NCBI RefSeq assembly: GCF_014651035.1 | Contig: NZ_BMWC01000001.1 | Span: 310,001 to 374,000 of the forward strand | Direction: 5' to 3' | Source: Streptomyces lomondensis | GTDB lineage: Bacteria > Actinomycetota > Actinomycetes > Streptomycetales > Streptomycetaceae | DNA: 64,000 nt | In this document: positions 26,083 to 34,617 of the stretch, one piece after another | Layout of the letters: every line of letters begins with the position of its first letter | Position numbering within the stretch: the stretch's first letter is position 1 | Notes under the pieces: generated by a model | The model's database searches: none | What the model was told of the DNA's origin: nothing | Seen by the model: the letters and a program-made list of their open reading frames with translations, nothing else | Made by a program: the position numbers and the translations under genes

Positions 26083-26934
26083 ATGACTTCTGGGATATCC
26101 CGCCGCGCGAGAGTGCTGGCGGTGGCCGTGGGTACGGGCGTGCTCGTGCCGCTCGTCGCCGCCGCCACACCCGCCGCCGCTGCCACCCCGGCCGTGACCT
26201 GCACCTCGGCCAAGGCCGGCCTGGCCACCAAACTGAAGAACGACATCACCGCCGCGCTCGCCACCCGCAAGGGCACCGTCGCCGTCGGCCTCTACGACCG
26301 CAGCACCAACACCACCTGCACCCTGCGCGCGGGCTCCGCCTACGACTCGGCGAGTGTGGTCAAGGTCACCGTCCTCGCCACGCTGCTGTGGGATGCGAAG
26401 AAGACCGGCCGGTACCTCACCGACCGCGAGAACACGCTCGCCAAGGCCATGATCACCAAGTCGGACAACGCCGCGACCTCCACCCTGTGGAAGCAGCTCG
26501 GCCTGACGAAGATCAAGGGCTTCCTCACCGCGGCCGGCATGACCCAGACCAAGCCCGGTGCGAACGGCTACTGGGGCCTGACCCAGATCACCGTCACCGA
26601 CGAGCAGAAGCTGCTGAAGCTCATCACCGGCACGAACGCGGTCCTGAGCGACAACTCCCGCGCCTACATCCTCAAGCTGATGGGCCAGGTCGTCTCGTCC
26701 CAGCGCTGGGGCACGCCGTACGGGGTGCCCTCCGGCGTCACCGTGGCCGTCAAGAACGGCTGGCTCCAGCGCTCCACGTACGGCTGGCGGGTGCACAGCG
26801 TCGGCGCGTTCAAGGGCGGCGGCCACGACTACATGATCACCGTGCTCACCCACGGCAACAGCACCATGAACTACGGCATCGCCACCATCCAGGCCGTGGC
26901 CAAGGTCATCCACAGGGACCTGGCGGCGAGCTGA
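26083..26934 (+). CDS. Secreted serine hydrolase of the beta-lactamase superfamily
   Basis: A 283-residue precursor with a signal peptide (RRARVLAVAVGTGVLVPLVAA to about residue 35). The active-site set is present: SVVK (SxxK) in DSASVVKVTVLATLLW, then KSDNAAT (SDN), then KNGW (KxG). The class A omega-loop ExxLN that deacylates penicillins is not visible, since the region reads KPGANGYWGLTQITVTDEQ. It may therefore be a DD-peptidase-like or other hydrolase rather than an active beta-lactamase. GAGGAG lies 11 nt before ATG 26083 and only 2 nt before an upstream ATG at 26074, so the second is preferred. Confidence 0.82.
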   Translation: MTSGISRRARVLAVAVGTGVLVPLVAAATPAAAATPAVTCTSAKAGLATKLKNDITAALATRKGTVAVGLYDRSTNTTCTLRAGSAYDSASVVKVTVLATLLWDAKKTGRYLTDRENTLAKAMITKSDNAATSTLWKQLGLTKIKGFLTAAGMTQTKPGANGYWGLTQITVTDEQKLLKLITGTNAVLSDNSRAYILKLMGQVVSSQRWGTPYGVPSGVTVAVKNGWLQRSTYGWRVHSVGAFKGGGHDYMITVLTHGNSTMNYGIATIQAVAKVIHRDLAAS

Positions 26935-26987
26935 CCCTTCACCGCGCGGCCCACCCGGCGTCACCGGCGCGTCCTACGGTGACGCCC

Positions 26988-27959
26988 ATGCCCCTGAGAA
27001 CCCACCTCGCCCTCCTGACCGCAGGCCTGGCGGCGGCCACGTGCCTGACCGCCGCGGGGCCCGCCCAGGCGCGGGCACAGCACGCCTGCTCGCCGTCCGT
27101 CTCCCTCGACCGCTTCTCCGACGCGCTCGACAAGACGACGTACGACAACACCTTCGTCGGCAACTTCTCCGCGCTGGCCGTGGACCGGGACGGCTCCCTG
27201 GCCGCCCTCTCCGACCGCTCGTCGCTGTTCCGCCTGGACGCGACGACGCTGAAGCCCCGGTCCGTCACGCCGCTCACCGACGAGACCGGAGCCGAGCTCG
27301 ACTCCGAGGGCCTGGTCGTGGACCGGGACGGCACGTATCTCGTCTCCTCCGAGACCGAGCCGTCGGTACGCCGCTACTCCCGCACGGGCGCGATCCTGGA
27401 CCGCCTCCCGGTCCCGGACGACCTGCGCGTGAGCCCCGCGGGCCGTGGCCGGCCCAACGGCACCTTCGAGGGCCTGACCCTCCTCCCCGACGGCCGCACC
27501 CTGGTCGCGTCCATGGAGTACGCCCTCTCCGGCGACCCCGCCGACACCGTCCGACTCCAGACCTGGAAGCGCCACGGGGCCCACTTCCGGCTCGCCGCCC
27601 AGTACACCTACCGCACCGACCCGGGCCTCGGCGTCCCCGAGATCCAGGCCACCCCGGACGGCCGCCTCCTGGTCCTGGAACGCGGCTTCACGGCCGGCGT
27701 GGGCAACACCGTCCGCCTCTACCTGGCCGACCCCCGCCACGGCATGAGGAAGACCCTGCTCACGGACCTCGTGACCTGCCCGACCCTGGGAGCCACGGCC
27801 AAGCAGCCCCAGCCGAACCCCCTCCTCGACAACATCGAGGGCATGACGATCACAGGCAGGGCGAAGGACCGCCTCAAGGTCCTGCTGGTCAGCGACGACA
27901 ACCAGAACCCGGCCCAGACGACCCGCTTCTACTCCTTGCGCGTACGGGCATCTGCCTAG
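26988..27959 (+). CDS. Secreted esterase-like beta-propeller protein (phytase-like family)
   Basis: A 323-residue secreted protein from ATG 26988 with signal peptide THLALLTAGLAAATCLTAAG ending near AQA. The mature part is the esterase-like/phytase-like domain (PF13449 type): NTFVGNFSALAVDRDGSLAALSDRSSLFRL, DSEGLVVDRDGTYLVSSETEPSVRRY, NGTFEGLTLLPDGRTLVASMEYAL, LLVLERGF and LLDNIEGMTI. Repeated Asp-Gly turns point to a beta-propeller. In-frame sequence extends upstream through the preceding gene, but the signal peptide fixes the start. The substrate is unknown. It follows the serine hydrolase by 53 bp. Confidence 0.85.
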   Translation: MPLRTHLALLTAGLAAATCLTAAGPAQARAQHACSPSVSLDRFSDALDKTTYDNTFVGNFSALAVDRDGSLAALSDRSSLFRLDATTLKPRSVTPLTDETGAELDSEGLVVDRDGTYLVSSETEPSVRRYSRTGAILDRLPVPDDLRVSPAGRGRPNGTFEGLTLLPDGRTLVASMEYALSGDPADTVRLQTWKRHGAHFRLAAQYTYRTDPGLGVPEIQATPDGRLLVLERGFTAGVGNTVRLYLADPRHGMRKTLLTDLVTCPTLGATAKQPQPNPLLDNIEGMTITGRAKDRLKVLLVSDDNQNPAQTTRFYSLRVRASA

Positions 27960-28094
27960 GGGCGCGGGGAACTGCGCGACCAGCCACAGGACCGCCGCAC
28001 CCGGAAACGAACGGAAACTGTTACGGCGGGATGAAAACGGCCCCCGACGGCGTTGGTGCCTTCCGGCAGCTCAGGACGACTGGAAGGCACCGGC

Positions 28095-31000
28095 GTGACA
28101 CCGAAACGGGGATGGGCACGACGACTGTGGGCCTACGCGTGGCGCCACCCGAAGGACGTCGTACTCGCCCTCGGCTCCTCGCTCGCCGGCATGGCCGTCA
28201 TGGCCCTCGTCCCGCTGATCACCAAGGTGATCATCGACGACGTCATCAGCGACCACACCCGCTCCATGACCACCTGGGCCGGCCTCCTCGTCGCCGCCGC
28301 CCTGGTCGTCTACGTCCTCACCTACATCCGCCGCTACTACGGCGGCCGCCTCGCCCTCGACGTCCAGCACGACCTGCGGACGGAGATGTTCGGCACGATC
28401 ACCCGGCTCGACGGCCGCCGCCAGGACGAGCTGTCCACCGGCCAGGTCGTCGGCCGGGCCACCAGCGACCTCCAGCTGATCCAGAGCCTGCTCTTCATGC
28501 TCCCGATGACCATCGGGAACTTCCTGCTGTTCCTGATCTCCCTGGTGATCATGGCGTGGCTGTCGCTGCCGCTCACCCTGGTCGCCCTGGCCGTCGCCCC
28601 CGCCCTGTGGTGGATCGCCAAGCGCAGCCGCACCCGGCTGCACCCCTCCACCTGGTACGCCCAGGCCCAGGCCGCCGCCGTCGCCGGCGTGGTCGACGGC
28701 GCCGTCAGCGGCGTACGCGTGGTGAAGGGCTTCGGGCAGGAGGAGCAGGAGACCGGCAAGCTCCGGGAGGTCGGCCGCAGGCTCTTCGCGGGCCGGCTGC
28801 GCACCATCCGCCTGAACTCGGTCTACACCCCGGCCCTGCAGTCCGTCCCGGCCCTCGGCCAGGTCGCGATGCTGGCGCTCGGCGGCTGGCTGGCGGTGCG
28901 CGGGCACATCACGCTCGGCACGTTCGTCGCCTTCTCCACCTACCTCGCCCAGCTCGTCGGCCCGGTCCGCATGCTCGCCATGGTCCTCACGGTCGGCCAG
29001 CAGGCCCGCGCCGGCACCGAACGCGTCCTGGAGCTGATCGACACCGAGCCGTCCCTGACCGACGGCACCAAGGAACTGCCCGCCGACGCGCCCGCGACCG
29101 TCGAGTTCGACGACGTCTCCTTCGGCTACGAGGACGGCCGCCCCGTCCTCGACGGGCTCTCCTTCGACATCCGCCCGGGCGAGACCCTGGCCGTCGTCGG
29201 CTCCTCCGGCTCCGGCAAGTCCACCGTCTCCCTGCTCCTGCCGCGCTTCTACGACGTCACCCGCGGTGCCGTCCTGGTCGGCGGGCACGACGTGCGCGAA
29301 CTGACCCTCCAGTCGCTGCGGGCCGCGATCGGGCTGGTCCCGGAGGACTCGTTCCTCTTCTCCGACACGGTCCGCAACAACATCGCCTACGGCCGCCCGG
29401 ACGCCACCCAGGAGGAGATCGAGCAGGCCGCCCGCGCCGCCCAGGCGGACCGCTTCATCGCGGAACTCCCCGACGGCTACGACACCACCGTCGGCGAGCA
29501 CGGCCTCACCCTCTCCGGCGGCCAGCGCCAGCGCGTCGCCCTGGCCCGCGCGATCCTCAGCGACCCGCGCCTGCTGGTCCTGGACGACGCCACCTCCGCC
29601 GTGGACGCCCGCGTCGAGCACGAGATCCACGAGGCCCTGAAGGGCGTCATGCGGGGCCGCACCACCCTGCTGATCGCGCACCGCCGCTCCACCCTGAACC
29701 TCGCCGACCGCATCGCCGTCCTGGACGGCGGCCGGCTCGCCGACATCGGCACCCACGAGGAGCTCCAGGAGCGCTCGGCGCTCTACCGGCGCCTGCTCAC
29801 CGACCCGGACGAGCTGGGCGCGGTCTCCCCGGGCCACACCCAGCCGGCCGTCCCCCAGGAGGACACCTCCGTACGGGACGAGCTGGACGCGGAGTTCGAC
29901 GCCGAGCGCGGGGTCACCCCGAGGCTGTGGACCGGGGACCGCGAGCGCAAGGACCTCGCCCTCGCCGAGAGCCCCGCCACGCCCGAGCTGCTCGCCCAGG
30001 TCGAGGCGCTGCCCCCGGCCACCGACCTGCCCGACGTCGACGAGTCCCGGGCCGTCCAGCCGGAGGAGTCCTACGGCCTGCGCCGGCTGCTGCGCGGCTT
30101 CGGGCTGCCGCTGCTGGTCAGCCTCGCCCTGGTCGCCACCGACGCGGGCATGGGCCTGTTGCTGCCCGTGCTGATCCGGCACGGCATCGACTCCGGCGTC
30201 ACACAGGCCGCGCTCGGCGCCGTGTGGGCGGCGTCCCTGCTCGCGCTGCTGACGGTGGTCGTGCAGTGGGCGGCCCAGGTCGGCGAGATCCGGATGACGG
30301 GACGCACCGGCGAGAGGGTGCTGTACTCGCTCCGGCTGAAGATCTTCGCCCAGCTCCAGCGCCTCGGGCTCGACTACTACGAGCGGGAGCTGACCGGCCG
30401 GATCATGACTCGCATGACGACCGACGTCGACGCGCTGTCGACGTTCCTCCAGACGGGCCTCGTCACCGCCTTCGTCTCGGTCGTCACCTTCTTCGGCATC
30501 ATGATCGCCCTGCTGGTGATCGACCTCGAACTAGCCCTGGTCGTCTTCGCGACGCTGCCGCCGCTGATCATCGCCACGTTCTTCTTCCGCCGGGCGAGCG
30601 TGAAGGCGTACGAACTGGCCCGCGAGCGGGTGTCCGTGGTCAACGCCGACCTCCAGGAGTCGGTGTCCGGGCTGCGGATCGTGCAGGCGTTCCGGCGCGA
30701 GCGGGACGGCGGGCGGCGGTTCGCCGAGCGCAGCGACAGCTACCGCCGGGCGCGCATCCGGGGCCAGTGGCTGATCTCCGTGTACTTTCCGTTCGTACAG
30801 TTCCTGTCGTCGGTGGCGGCCGCGGCCGTGCTGATCGTGGGCGGCGCGCGGGTCGACGACGGGACGCTGGCGATCGGCTCGCTGGTGGCGTACCTGCTCT
30901 ACATCGACCTGTTCTTCGCGCCCGTGCAGCAGCTCTCTCAGGTCTTCGACGGCTACCAGCAGGCGACCGTCTCGCTCGGCCGCATCCAGGAACTGCTCCG

Positions 31001-31814
31001 GGAGCCGACGTCGACGAAGCCCGCCGACGAACCCCGCGAGGTCCTGTCCCTGCGGGGCGAGATCGCCTTCGAGGACGTGCACTTCGCGTACGGCGACGAC
31101 GAAGAGGCCCTCGGCGGCGTCGACCTGCGCATCCCGGCCGGGCAGACCGTCGCGTTCGTCGGCGAGACCGGCGCCGGCAAGTCGACCCTCGTCAAGCTCG
31201 TCGCCCGCTTCTACGACCCCACCTCCGGCCGGGTCACCGTCGACGGCACCGATCTGCGGGCCCTGGACCTCACCTCGTACCGGCACCGTCTGGGGGTCGT
31301 CCCGCAGGAGGCGTACCTCTTCCAGGGCACCGTCCGCGACGCCATCGCCTACGGCCGGCCCGACGCCACCGACGCCGAGGTGGAGGCAGCCGCCCGCGCG
31401 GTCGGGGCGCACGACATGATCGCCACTCTGGAGGGCGGCTACCTCCACGAGGTCGCCGAGCGCGGCCGCAACCTCTCCGCCGGGCAGCGCCAGCTGATCG
31501 CCCTGGCCCGTGCCGAGCTGGTCGACCCGGACGTGCTGCTGCTCGACGAGGCGACGGCCGCGCTGGACCTGGCCACGGAGGCCCAGGTCAACCAGGCCAC
31601 CGACCGCCTCGCGGGCCGCCGCACCACCCTCGTCGTGGCCCACCGCCTCACCACCGCCGCCCGCGCCGACCGGGTCGTCGTCATGGACCACGGCCGGGTC
31701 GCCGAGGACGGCACCCACGAGGAGCTGCTCGCGCGCGGCGGCCGGTACGCCGAGCTGTGGCGGACCTTCATCGGCGCCGCGGAGCCCGAGGAGCCGGTCG
31801 GCGCGTCCCGCTGA
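28095..31814 (+). CDS. Fused full-length ABC exporter with one degenerate ATP site
   Basis: A 1239-residue single chain holding two complete exporter halves, TMD1-NBD1-linker-TMD2-NBD2. NBD1 has Walker A GSSGSGKST (~369), signature LSGGQ (473), and Walker B LLVLDDATSAVD, where the catalytic Glu is Asp498. NBD2 has Walker A GETGAGKST (~1023), signature LSAGQ (1127), and Walker B LLLLDEATAALD with Glu1152. So the site made by NBD1 Walker motifs plus the NBD2 signature is degenerate and the other is consensus, as in heterodimeric exporters such as TM287/288 and BmrCD. The GTG start has GGAAGG upstream. Substrate is unknown (multidrug or lipid type). The ~115-residue linker is acidic. Confidence 0.92.
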   Translation: MTPKRGWARRLWAYAWRHPKDVVLALGSSLAGMAVMALVPLITKVIIDDVISDHTRSMTTWAGLLVAAALVVYVLTYIRRYYGGRLALDVQHDLRTEMFGTITRLDGRRQDELSTGQVVGRATSDLQLIQSLLFMLPMTIGNFLLFLISLVIMAWLSLPLTLVALAVAPALWWIAKRSRTRLHPSTWYAQAQAAAVAGVVDGAVSGVRVVKGFGQEEQETGKLREVGRRLFAGRLRTIRLNSVYTPALQSVPALGQVAMLALGGWLAVRGHITLGTFVAFSTYLAQLVGPVRMLAMVLTVGQQARAGTERVLELIDTEPSLTDGTKELPADAPATVEFDDVSFGYEDGRPVLDGLSFDIRPGETLAVVGSSGSGKSTVSLLLPRFYDVTRGAVLVGGHDVRELTLQSLRAAIGLVPEDSFLFSDTVRNNIAYGRPDATQEEIEQAARAAQADRFIAELPDGYDTTVGEHGLTLSGGQRQRVALARAILSDPRLLVLDDATSAVDARVEHEIHEALKGVMRGRTTLLIAHRRSTLNLADRIAVLDGGRLADIGTHEELQERSALYRRLLTDPDELGAVSPGHTQPAVPQEDTSVRDELDAEFDAERGVTPRLWTGDRERKDLALAESPATPELLAQVEALPPATDLPDVDESRAVQPEESYGLRRLLRGFGLPLLVSLALVATDAGMGLLLPVLIRHGIDSGVTQAALGAVWAASLLALLTVVVQWAAQVGEIRMTGRTGERVLYSLRLKIFAQLQRLGLDYYERELTGRIMTRMTTDVDALSTFLQTGLVTAFVSVVTFFGIMIALLVIDLELALVVFATLPPLIIATFFFRRASVKAYELARERVSVVNADLQESVSGLRIVQAFRRERDGGRRFAERSDSYRRARIRGQWLISVYFPFVQFLSSVAAAAVLIVGGARVDDGTLAIGSLVAYLLYIDLFFAPVQQLSQVFDGYQQATVSLGRIQELLREPTSTKPADEPREVLSLRGEIAFEDVHFAYGDDEEALGGVDLRIPAGQTVAFVGETGAGKSTLVKLVARFYDPTSGRVTVDGTDLRALDLTSYRHRLGVVPQEAYLFQGTVRDAIAYGRPDATDAEVEAAARAVGAHDMIATLEGGYLHEVAERGRNLSAGQRQLIALARAELVDPDVLLLDEATAALDLATEAQVNQATDRLAGRRTTLVVAHRLTTAARADRVVVMDHGRVAEDGTHEELLARGGRYAELWRTFIGAAEPEEPVGASR

Positions 31815-31920
31815 CGGCGTCCAGCGTCTTGATGACGCTCGTGCAACCGTCCGACATACGTCATGCGTCCGTACACCTGTACGTCGATGGTCGCGGACGA
31901 CGCGGTACGGGAGGACGACA

Positions 31921-32313
31921 GTGGACAGTGGAGCGATACGCCGGCGGCTCGCGCTCGGCCTGGCCGTGCTGACCGCCTCCGGCCTGCTCGCCGTCGCGGC
32001 GCCGGGCGAGGCGCAGGCCGCCGCCTCCGCCCACTGCCCCGGCCGCAAGGTCCGCACCCTGCCGTTCTCCTCCGGGACCGTGCTCGTCTACAAGCGCGGC
32101 GGCTACGTCTGCGCCGTGACCCTCGCCAAGAGGCCCGGCGTGCAGCGGACGATGAAGGTGAGCGTGCAGGCACGCGGCAACCGCCCGGTCGTCGACGAAG
32201 GCCGCTACTCCTACCACGCCGGCCCGGTGACCGTGCACGCCGGGCGCCGCTGCGTATGGGTCAAGGGCAAGGTGGGCCGGGGCACGTTCAGCTCCGGCTG
32301 GATCCTGTGCTGA
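31921..32313 (+). CDS. Small secreted protein
   Basis: A 130-residue precursor. It has an N-terminal signal peptide (IRRRLALGLAVLTASGLLAVAA, cleavage near GEAQAAA). The mature ~100-residue domain has Cys residues near both ends and mid-domain (AHCPGRKV, YVCAVTL, RRCVWVK, WILC), enough for two disulfides. Alternating hydrophobic residues suggest a small beta-sandwich. I know no function for it. GTG 31921 follows GGGAGGA at good spacing. It sits between the ABC exporter and the S37 peptidase, with promoter-sized gaps on both sides, so it is probably transcribed alone. Confidence 0.75.
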   Translation: MDSGAIRRRLALGLAVLTASGLLAVAAPGEAQAAASAHCPGRKVRTLPFSSGTVLVYKRGGYVCAVTLAKRPGVQRTMKVSVQARGNRPVVDEGRYSYHAGPVTVHAGRRCVWVKGKVGRGTFSSGWILC

Positions 32314-32410
32314 CCCTCGGCGGCGCACAGGGTTTCCCCTATGTCCCCTGGTGCTGGGGCGAGTTGATCCGCTAGCTTCCGGCGCACATCTGTCTCACAG
32401 GGGAGTGCGC

Positions 32411-33841
32411 ATGCGCAAGGCGCTCAGATGGCTGCTGGCGCTCACGGTGCTCATAGGCACGTTGAGCACGGCCGGAGCGGCCACCGCCGCCGAGCCGGCG
32501 GCCGGCACCACCGACATCAAGGAGAGGCTGCTCTCCGTACCGGGCATGAGCCTGGTCGAGGAGAAGCCGTACACCGGCTACCGCTTCTTCGTCCTGAACT
32601 ACACCCAGCCGGTCGACCACCGGAAGCCCTCCAAGGGCACGTTCCAGCAGCGCATCACCGTGCTGCACAAGGACGTCTCCCGCCCGACGGTCTTCTTCAC
32701 CAGCGGCTACAACGTCTCCACGACGCCCCGCCGCAGCGAGCCGACCCAGATCGTGGACGGCAACCAGGTCTCCCTGGAGTACCGCTTCTTCACCCCGTCC
32801 CGGCCCCAGCCGGCCGACTGGTCCAAGCTGGACATCTGGCAGGCCGCCAGCGACCAGCACCGGGTCTTCAAGGCCCTGAAGGGCATCTACGGCAAGAAGT
32901 GGATCTCCACGGGTGGTTCGAAGGGCGGCATGACCGCCACCTACTACGAGCGCTTCTACCCGCGGGACATGGACGGCGTCGTCGCTTACGTCGCCCCCAA
33001 CGACGTGGTCAACAAGGAGGACTCGGCCTACGACCGCTTCTTCGCCCGCGTCGGCACCGAGGAGTGCCGCGACCGGCTGAACGGCGTGCAGCGCGAGGCG
33101 CTGGTGCGCCGCGAGCCGCTGGAGAAGAAGTACGCGGCCTACGCGCAGGACAACGGCCTCACCTTCACCACCATCGGCAGCCTGGACAAGGCCTACGAGG
33201 CCACCGTCCTCGACTACGTGTGGGGCTTCTGGCAGTACAGCCTGCTGTCCGACTGCGACCAGATCCCGGCCGACGCCAAGAACGCCACCGACGACGAGAT
33301 CTGGGACTCCGTCGACACGATCGCCGGCTTCTCCGCCTACGCCGACCAGGGCCTGGAGCCGTACACGCCGTACTACTACCAGGCCGGCACGCAGCTCGGC
33401 GCGCCGACGATCGGCTTCCCGCACATCGAGAAGCAGTACATCCGCTACGGCTACCAGCCGCCCCGGAACTTCGTCCCGCGTGACATCCCCATGCGGTTCC
33501 AGCCGCAGGCGATGCGGGACGTCGACAGCTGGGTGAGGCACAACGCCCGCCACATGCTCTTCGTCAACGGCCAGAACGACCCGTGGAGCGCGGAGCCGTT
33601 CCGCCTCGGCAAGGGCGCGAAGGACTCCTACGTCTTCACCGCCCCCGGCATGAACCACGGCGCCAACGTCGCGAGCCTCGTGCCGGAGCAGAAGGCCCTC
33701 GCCACGGCCCGCATCCTCGACTGGGCCGGTGTCGCCCCCGGCGCGGTGCAGGCCGACCCGCAGACGGCCAAGCCGCTGGCGAAGTTCGACGCCAAGCTGG
33801 ACAAGCGGGACGTGCAGCGGGAGATGACGCTGCGTCCGTAA
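32411..33841 (+). CDS. Secreted S37-family (PS-10) tripeptidyl aminopeptidase
   Basis: A 476-residue secreted alpha/beta-hydrolase peptidase from ATG 32411 (GGGGAG 7 nt before). Residues 1-30 form a signal peptide. The catalytic Ser170 lies in STGGSKGGMTATYYERFYP, the Asp in FVNGQNDPWSAEPF and the His in APGMNHGANV, in the order expected. MEROPS S37 enzymes are the Streptomyces prolyl tri/tetrapeptidyl aminopeptidases that trim peptides outside the cell. A bidirectional terminator lies 14 bp past its stop, shared with the convergent lipoprotein gene. Confidence 0.9.
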   Translation: MRKALRWLLALTVLIGTLSTAGAATAAEPAAGTTDIKERLLSVPGMSLVEEKPYTGYRFFVLNYTQPVDHRKPSKGTFQQRITVLHKDVSRPTVFFTSGYNVSTTPRRSEPTQIVDGNQVSLEYRFFTPSRPQPADWSKLDIWQAASDQHRVFKALKGIYGKKWISTGGSKGGMTATYYERFYPRDMDGVVAYVAPNDVVNKEDSAYDRFFARVGTEECRDRLNGVQREALVRREPLEKKYAAYAQDNGLTFTTIGSLDKAYEATVLDYVWGFWQYSLLSDCDQIPADAKNATDDEIWDSVDTIAGFSAYADQGLEPYTPYYYQAGTQLGAPTIGFPHIEKQYIRYGYQPPRNFVPRDIPMRFQPQAMRDVDSWVRHNARHMLFVNGQNDPWSAEPFRLGKGAKDSYVFTAPGMNHGANVASLVPEQKALATARILDWAGVAPGAVQADPQTAKPLAKFDAKLDKRDVQREMTLRP

Positions 33842-33854
33842 GCCCGTAGTCCCC

Positions 33855-33886
33855 GCGCCCGGCCGCCGCTCACAGCGGCCGGGCGC
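33855..33886. terminator. Bidirectional terminator between convergent genes
   Basis: GCGCCCGGCCGC (33855-33866) and GCGGCCGGGCGC (33875-33886) form a perfect 12-bp stem with an 8-nt loop. The stem straddles the stop codon of the minus-strand lipoprotein and follows the peptidase gene by 14 bp. Confidence 0.8.
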
Positions 33887-34526
33887 ACCCCACGGGCCGG
33901 TCCCCGCCGAGCCGCACGTACAGGGCGGTCGAGACGGGGCAGTCGGCCCGCTCGGCCACGGCCCGGGTCACCTTGTACTCCGGCTTCTGCTCGCCCTCGC
34001 CGTCGCAGGCGGTCTCGCGGACCTGGCCGTCGCCGGAGCTGTAGACGCAGTCGCCGACGATGGTGCGGGGCCCGCCCCCGCCGCCCGGGTCGCCCGGGTG
34101 CGGCGGCTGGAGGTTGCGCATGCAGGCGTATCCCTGGGGCACCGCCCCGTCGCCGTCCTCGTCGGACGCGGGCCGCTGCTCGCTGATGTGCAGCACGAAG
34201 TCGGTGGTCCCGGGGCAGCGCGGCCCGTCCCGCACCGCGCCGTCGTGCCGCGCCACGACCCGCGCCGCCGCCCGCTCCCCGGAACACGGCACCTCGGTGA
34301 AGCTCGTCGTACCGAACGAGCTGCACTCGTCGACCGCGAGGAACACCGCCCCGTACCCGGACGGCAGGGTCGCCGACGGCGAGGCCGCACCGGTCGTCCC
34401 CGAGGCCGGCCCGCCCAGCCGGCCGTCCTCCGTCGCGCCCGCCGAGGGGCTCTGACATCCGGTCAGCAGCGCTCCGAGCAGCACCAGCAGCCCGCACACC
34501 ACCCCCGCCGAACTTCTCTCGCGCAT
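33870..34526 (-). CDS. Secreted lipoprotein of unknown function
   Basis: A 218-residue precursor starting at ATG 34526, with GGGGGG about 6 nt upstream; ATG 34532 would leave no room for a ribosome site. The N-terminus is basic, then hydrophobic (GVVCGLLVLLGALLTGC), with a lipobox LLTGC that makes Cys the acylated first mature residue. A Ser/Gly/Ala-rich linker follows, then a domain with seven or so Cys residues (VDECSSFG, VPCSGERAAARVVARHDG, PRCPGTTD, YACMRNLQPP, GDCVYSS, ETACDGEG, ADCPVS), suggesting disulfides. The repeated pattern of Cys, Asp and Arg hints at two related subdomains like septum-formation-type secreted proteins, but I cannot name a family. Confidence 0.8.
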   Translation of the reverse strand: MRERSSAGVVCGLLVLLGALLTGCQSPSAGATEDGRLGGPASGTTGAASPSATLPSGYGAVFLAVDECSSFGTTSFTEVPCSGERAAARVVARHDGAVRDGPRCPGTTDFVLHISEQRPASDEDGDGAVPQGYACMRNLQPPHPGDPGGGGGPRTIVGDCVYSSGDGQVRETACDGEGEQKPEYKVTRAVAERADCPVSTALYVRLGGDRPVGCARPL

Positions 34527-34547
34527 CGCCATCCCCCCGAGTGCCCA

Positions 34548-34578
34548 GGCCCGTCGTTCAGATCACAAACGACAGGCC
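34548..34578 (-). terminator. Candidate terminator after the GH3 gene
   Basis: GGCCCGTCGTT (34548-34558) pairs with AACGACAGGCC (34568-34578), with one mismatch in 11 bp and a 9-nt loop. It is 40 bp beyond the GH3 stop and before the lipoprotein gene. Confidence 0.55.
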
Positions 34579-34617
34579 CGGGCCCAGCGTGACTCTCCGG
34601 AGGGGCGCACGCCAGGG

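Noticed and set aside
26079..26987. In-frame N-terminal extension of the esterase-like gene through the serine hydrolase gene
   Set aside because: The extension is low-complexity Arg/His/Pro; a clean signal peptide marks the start at 26988.
27041..31972. A 1643-codon open frame on the plus strand
   Set aside because: It is a GC-bias shadow of the ABC exporter in another frame; composition is Arg/Pro/Gly-only with no domain.
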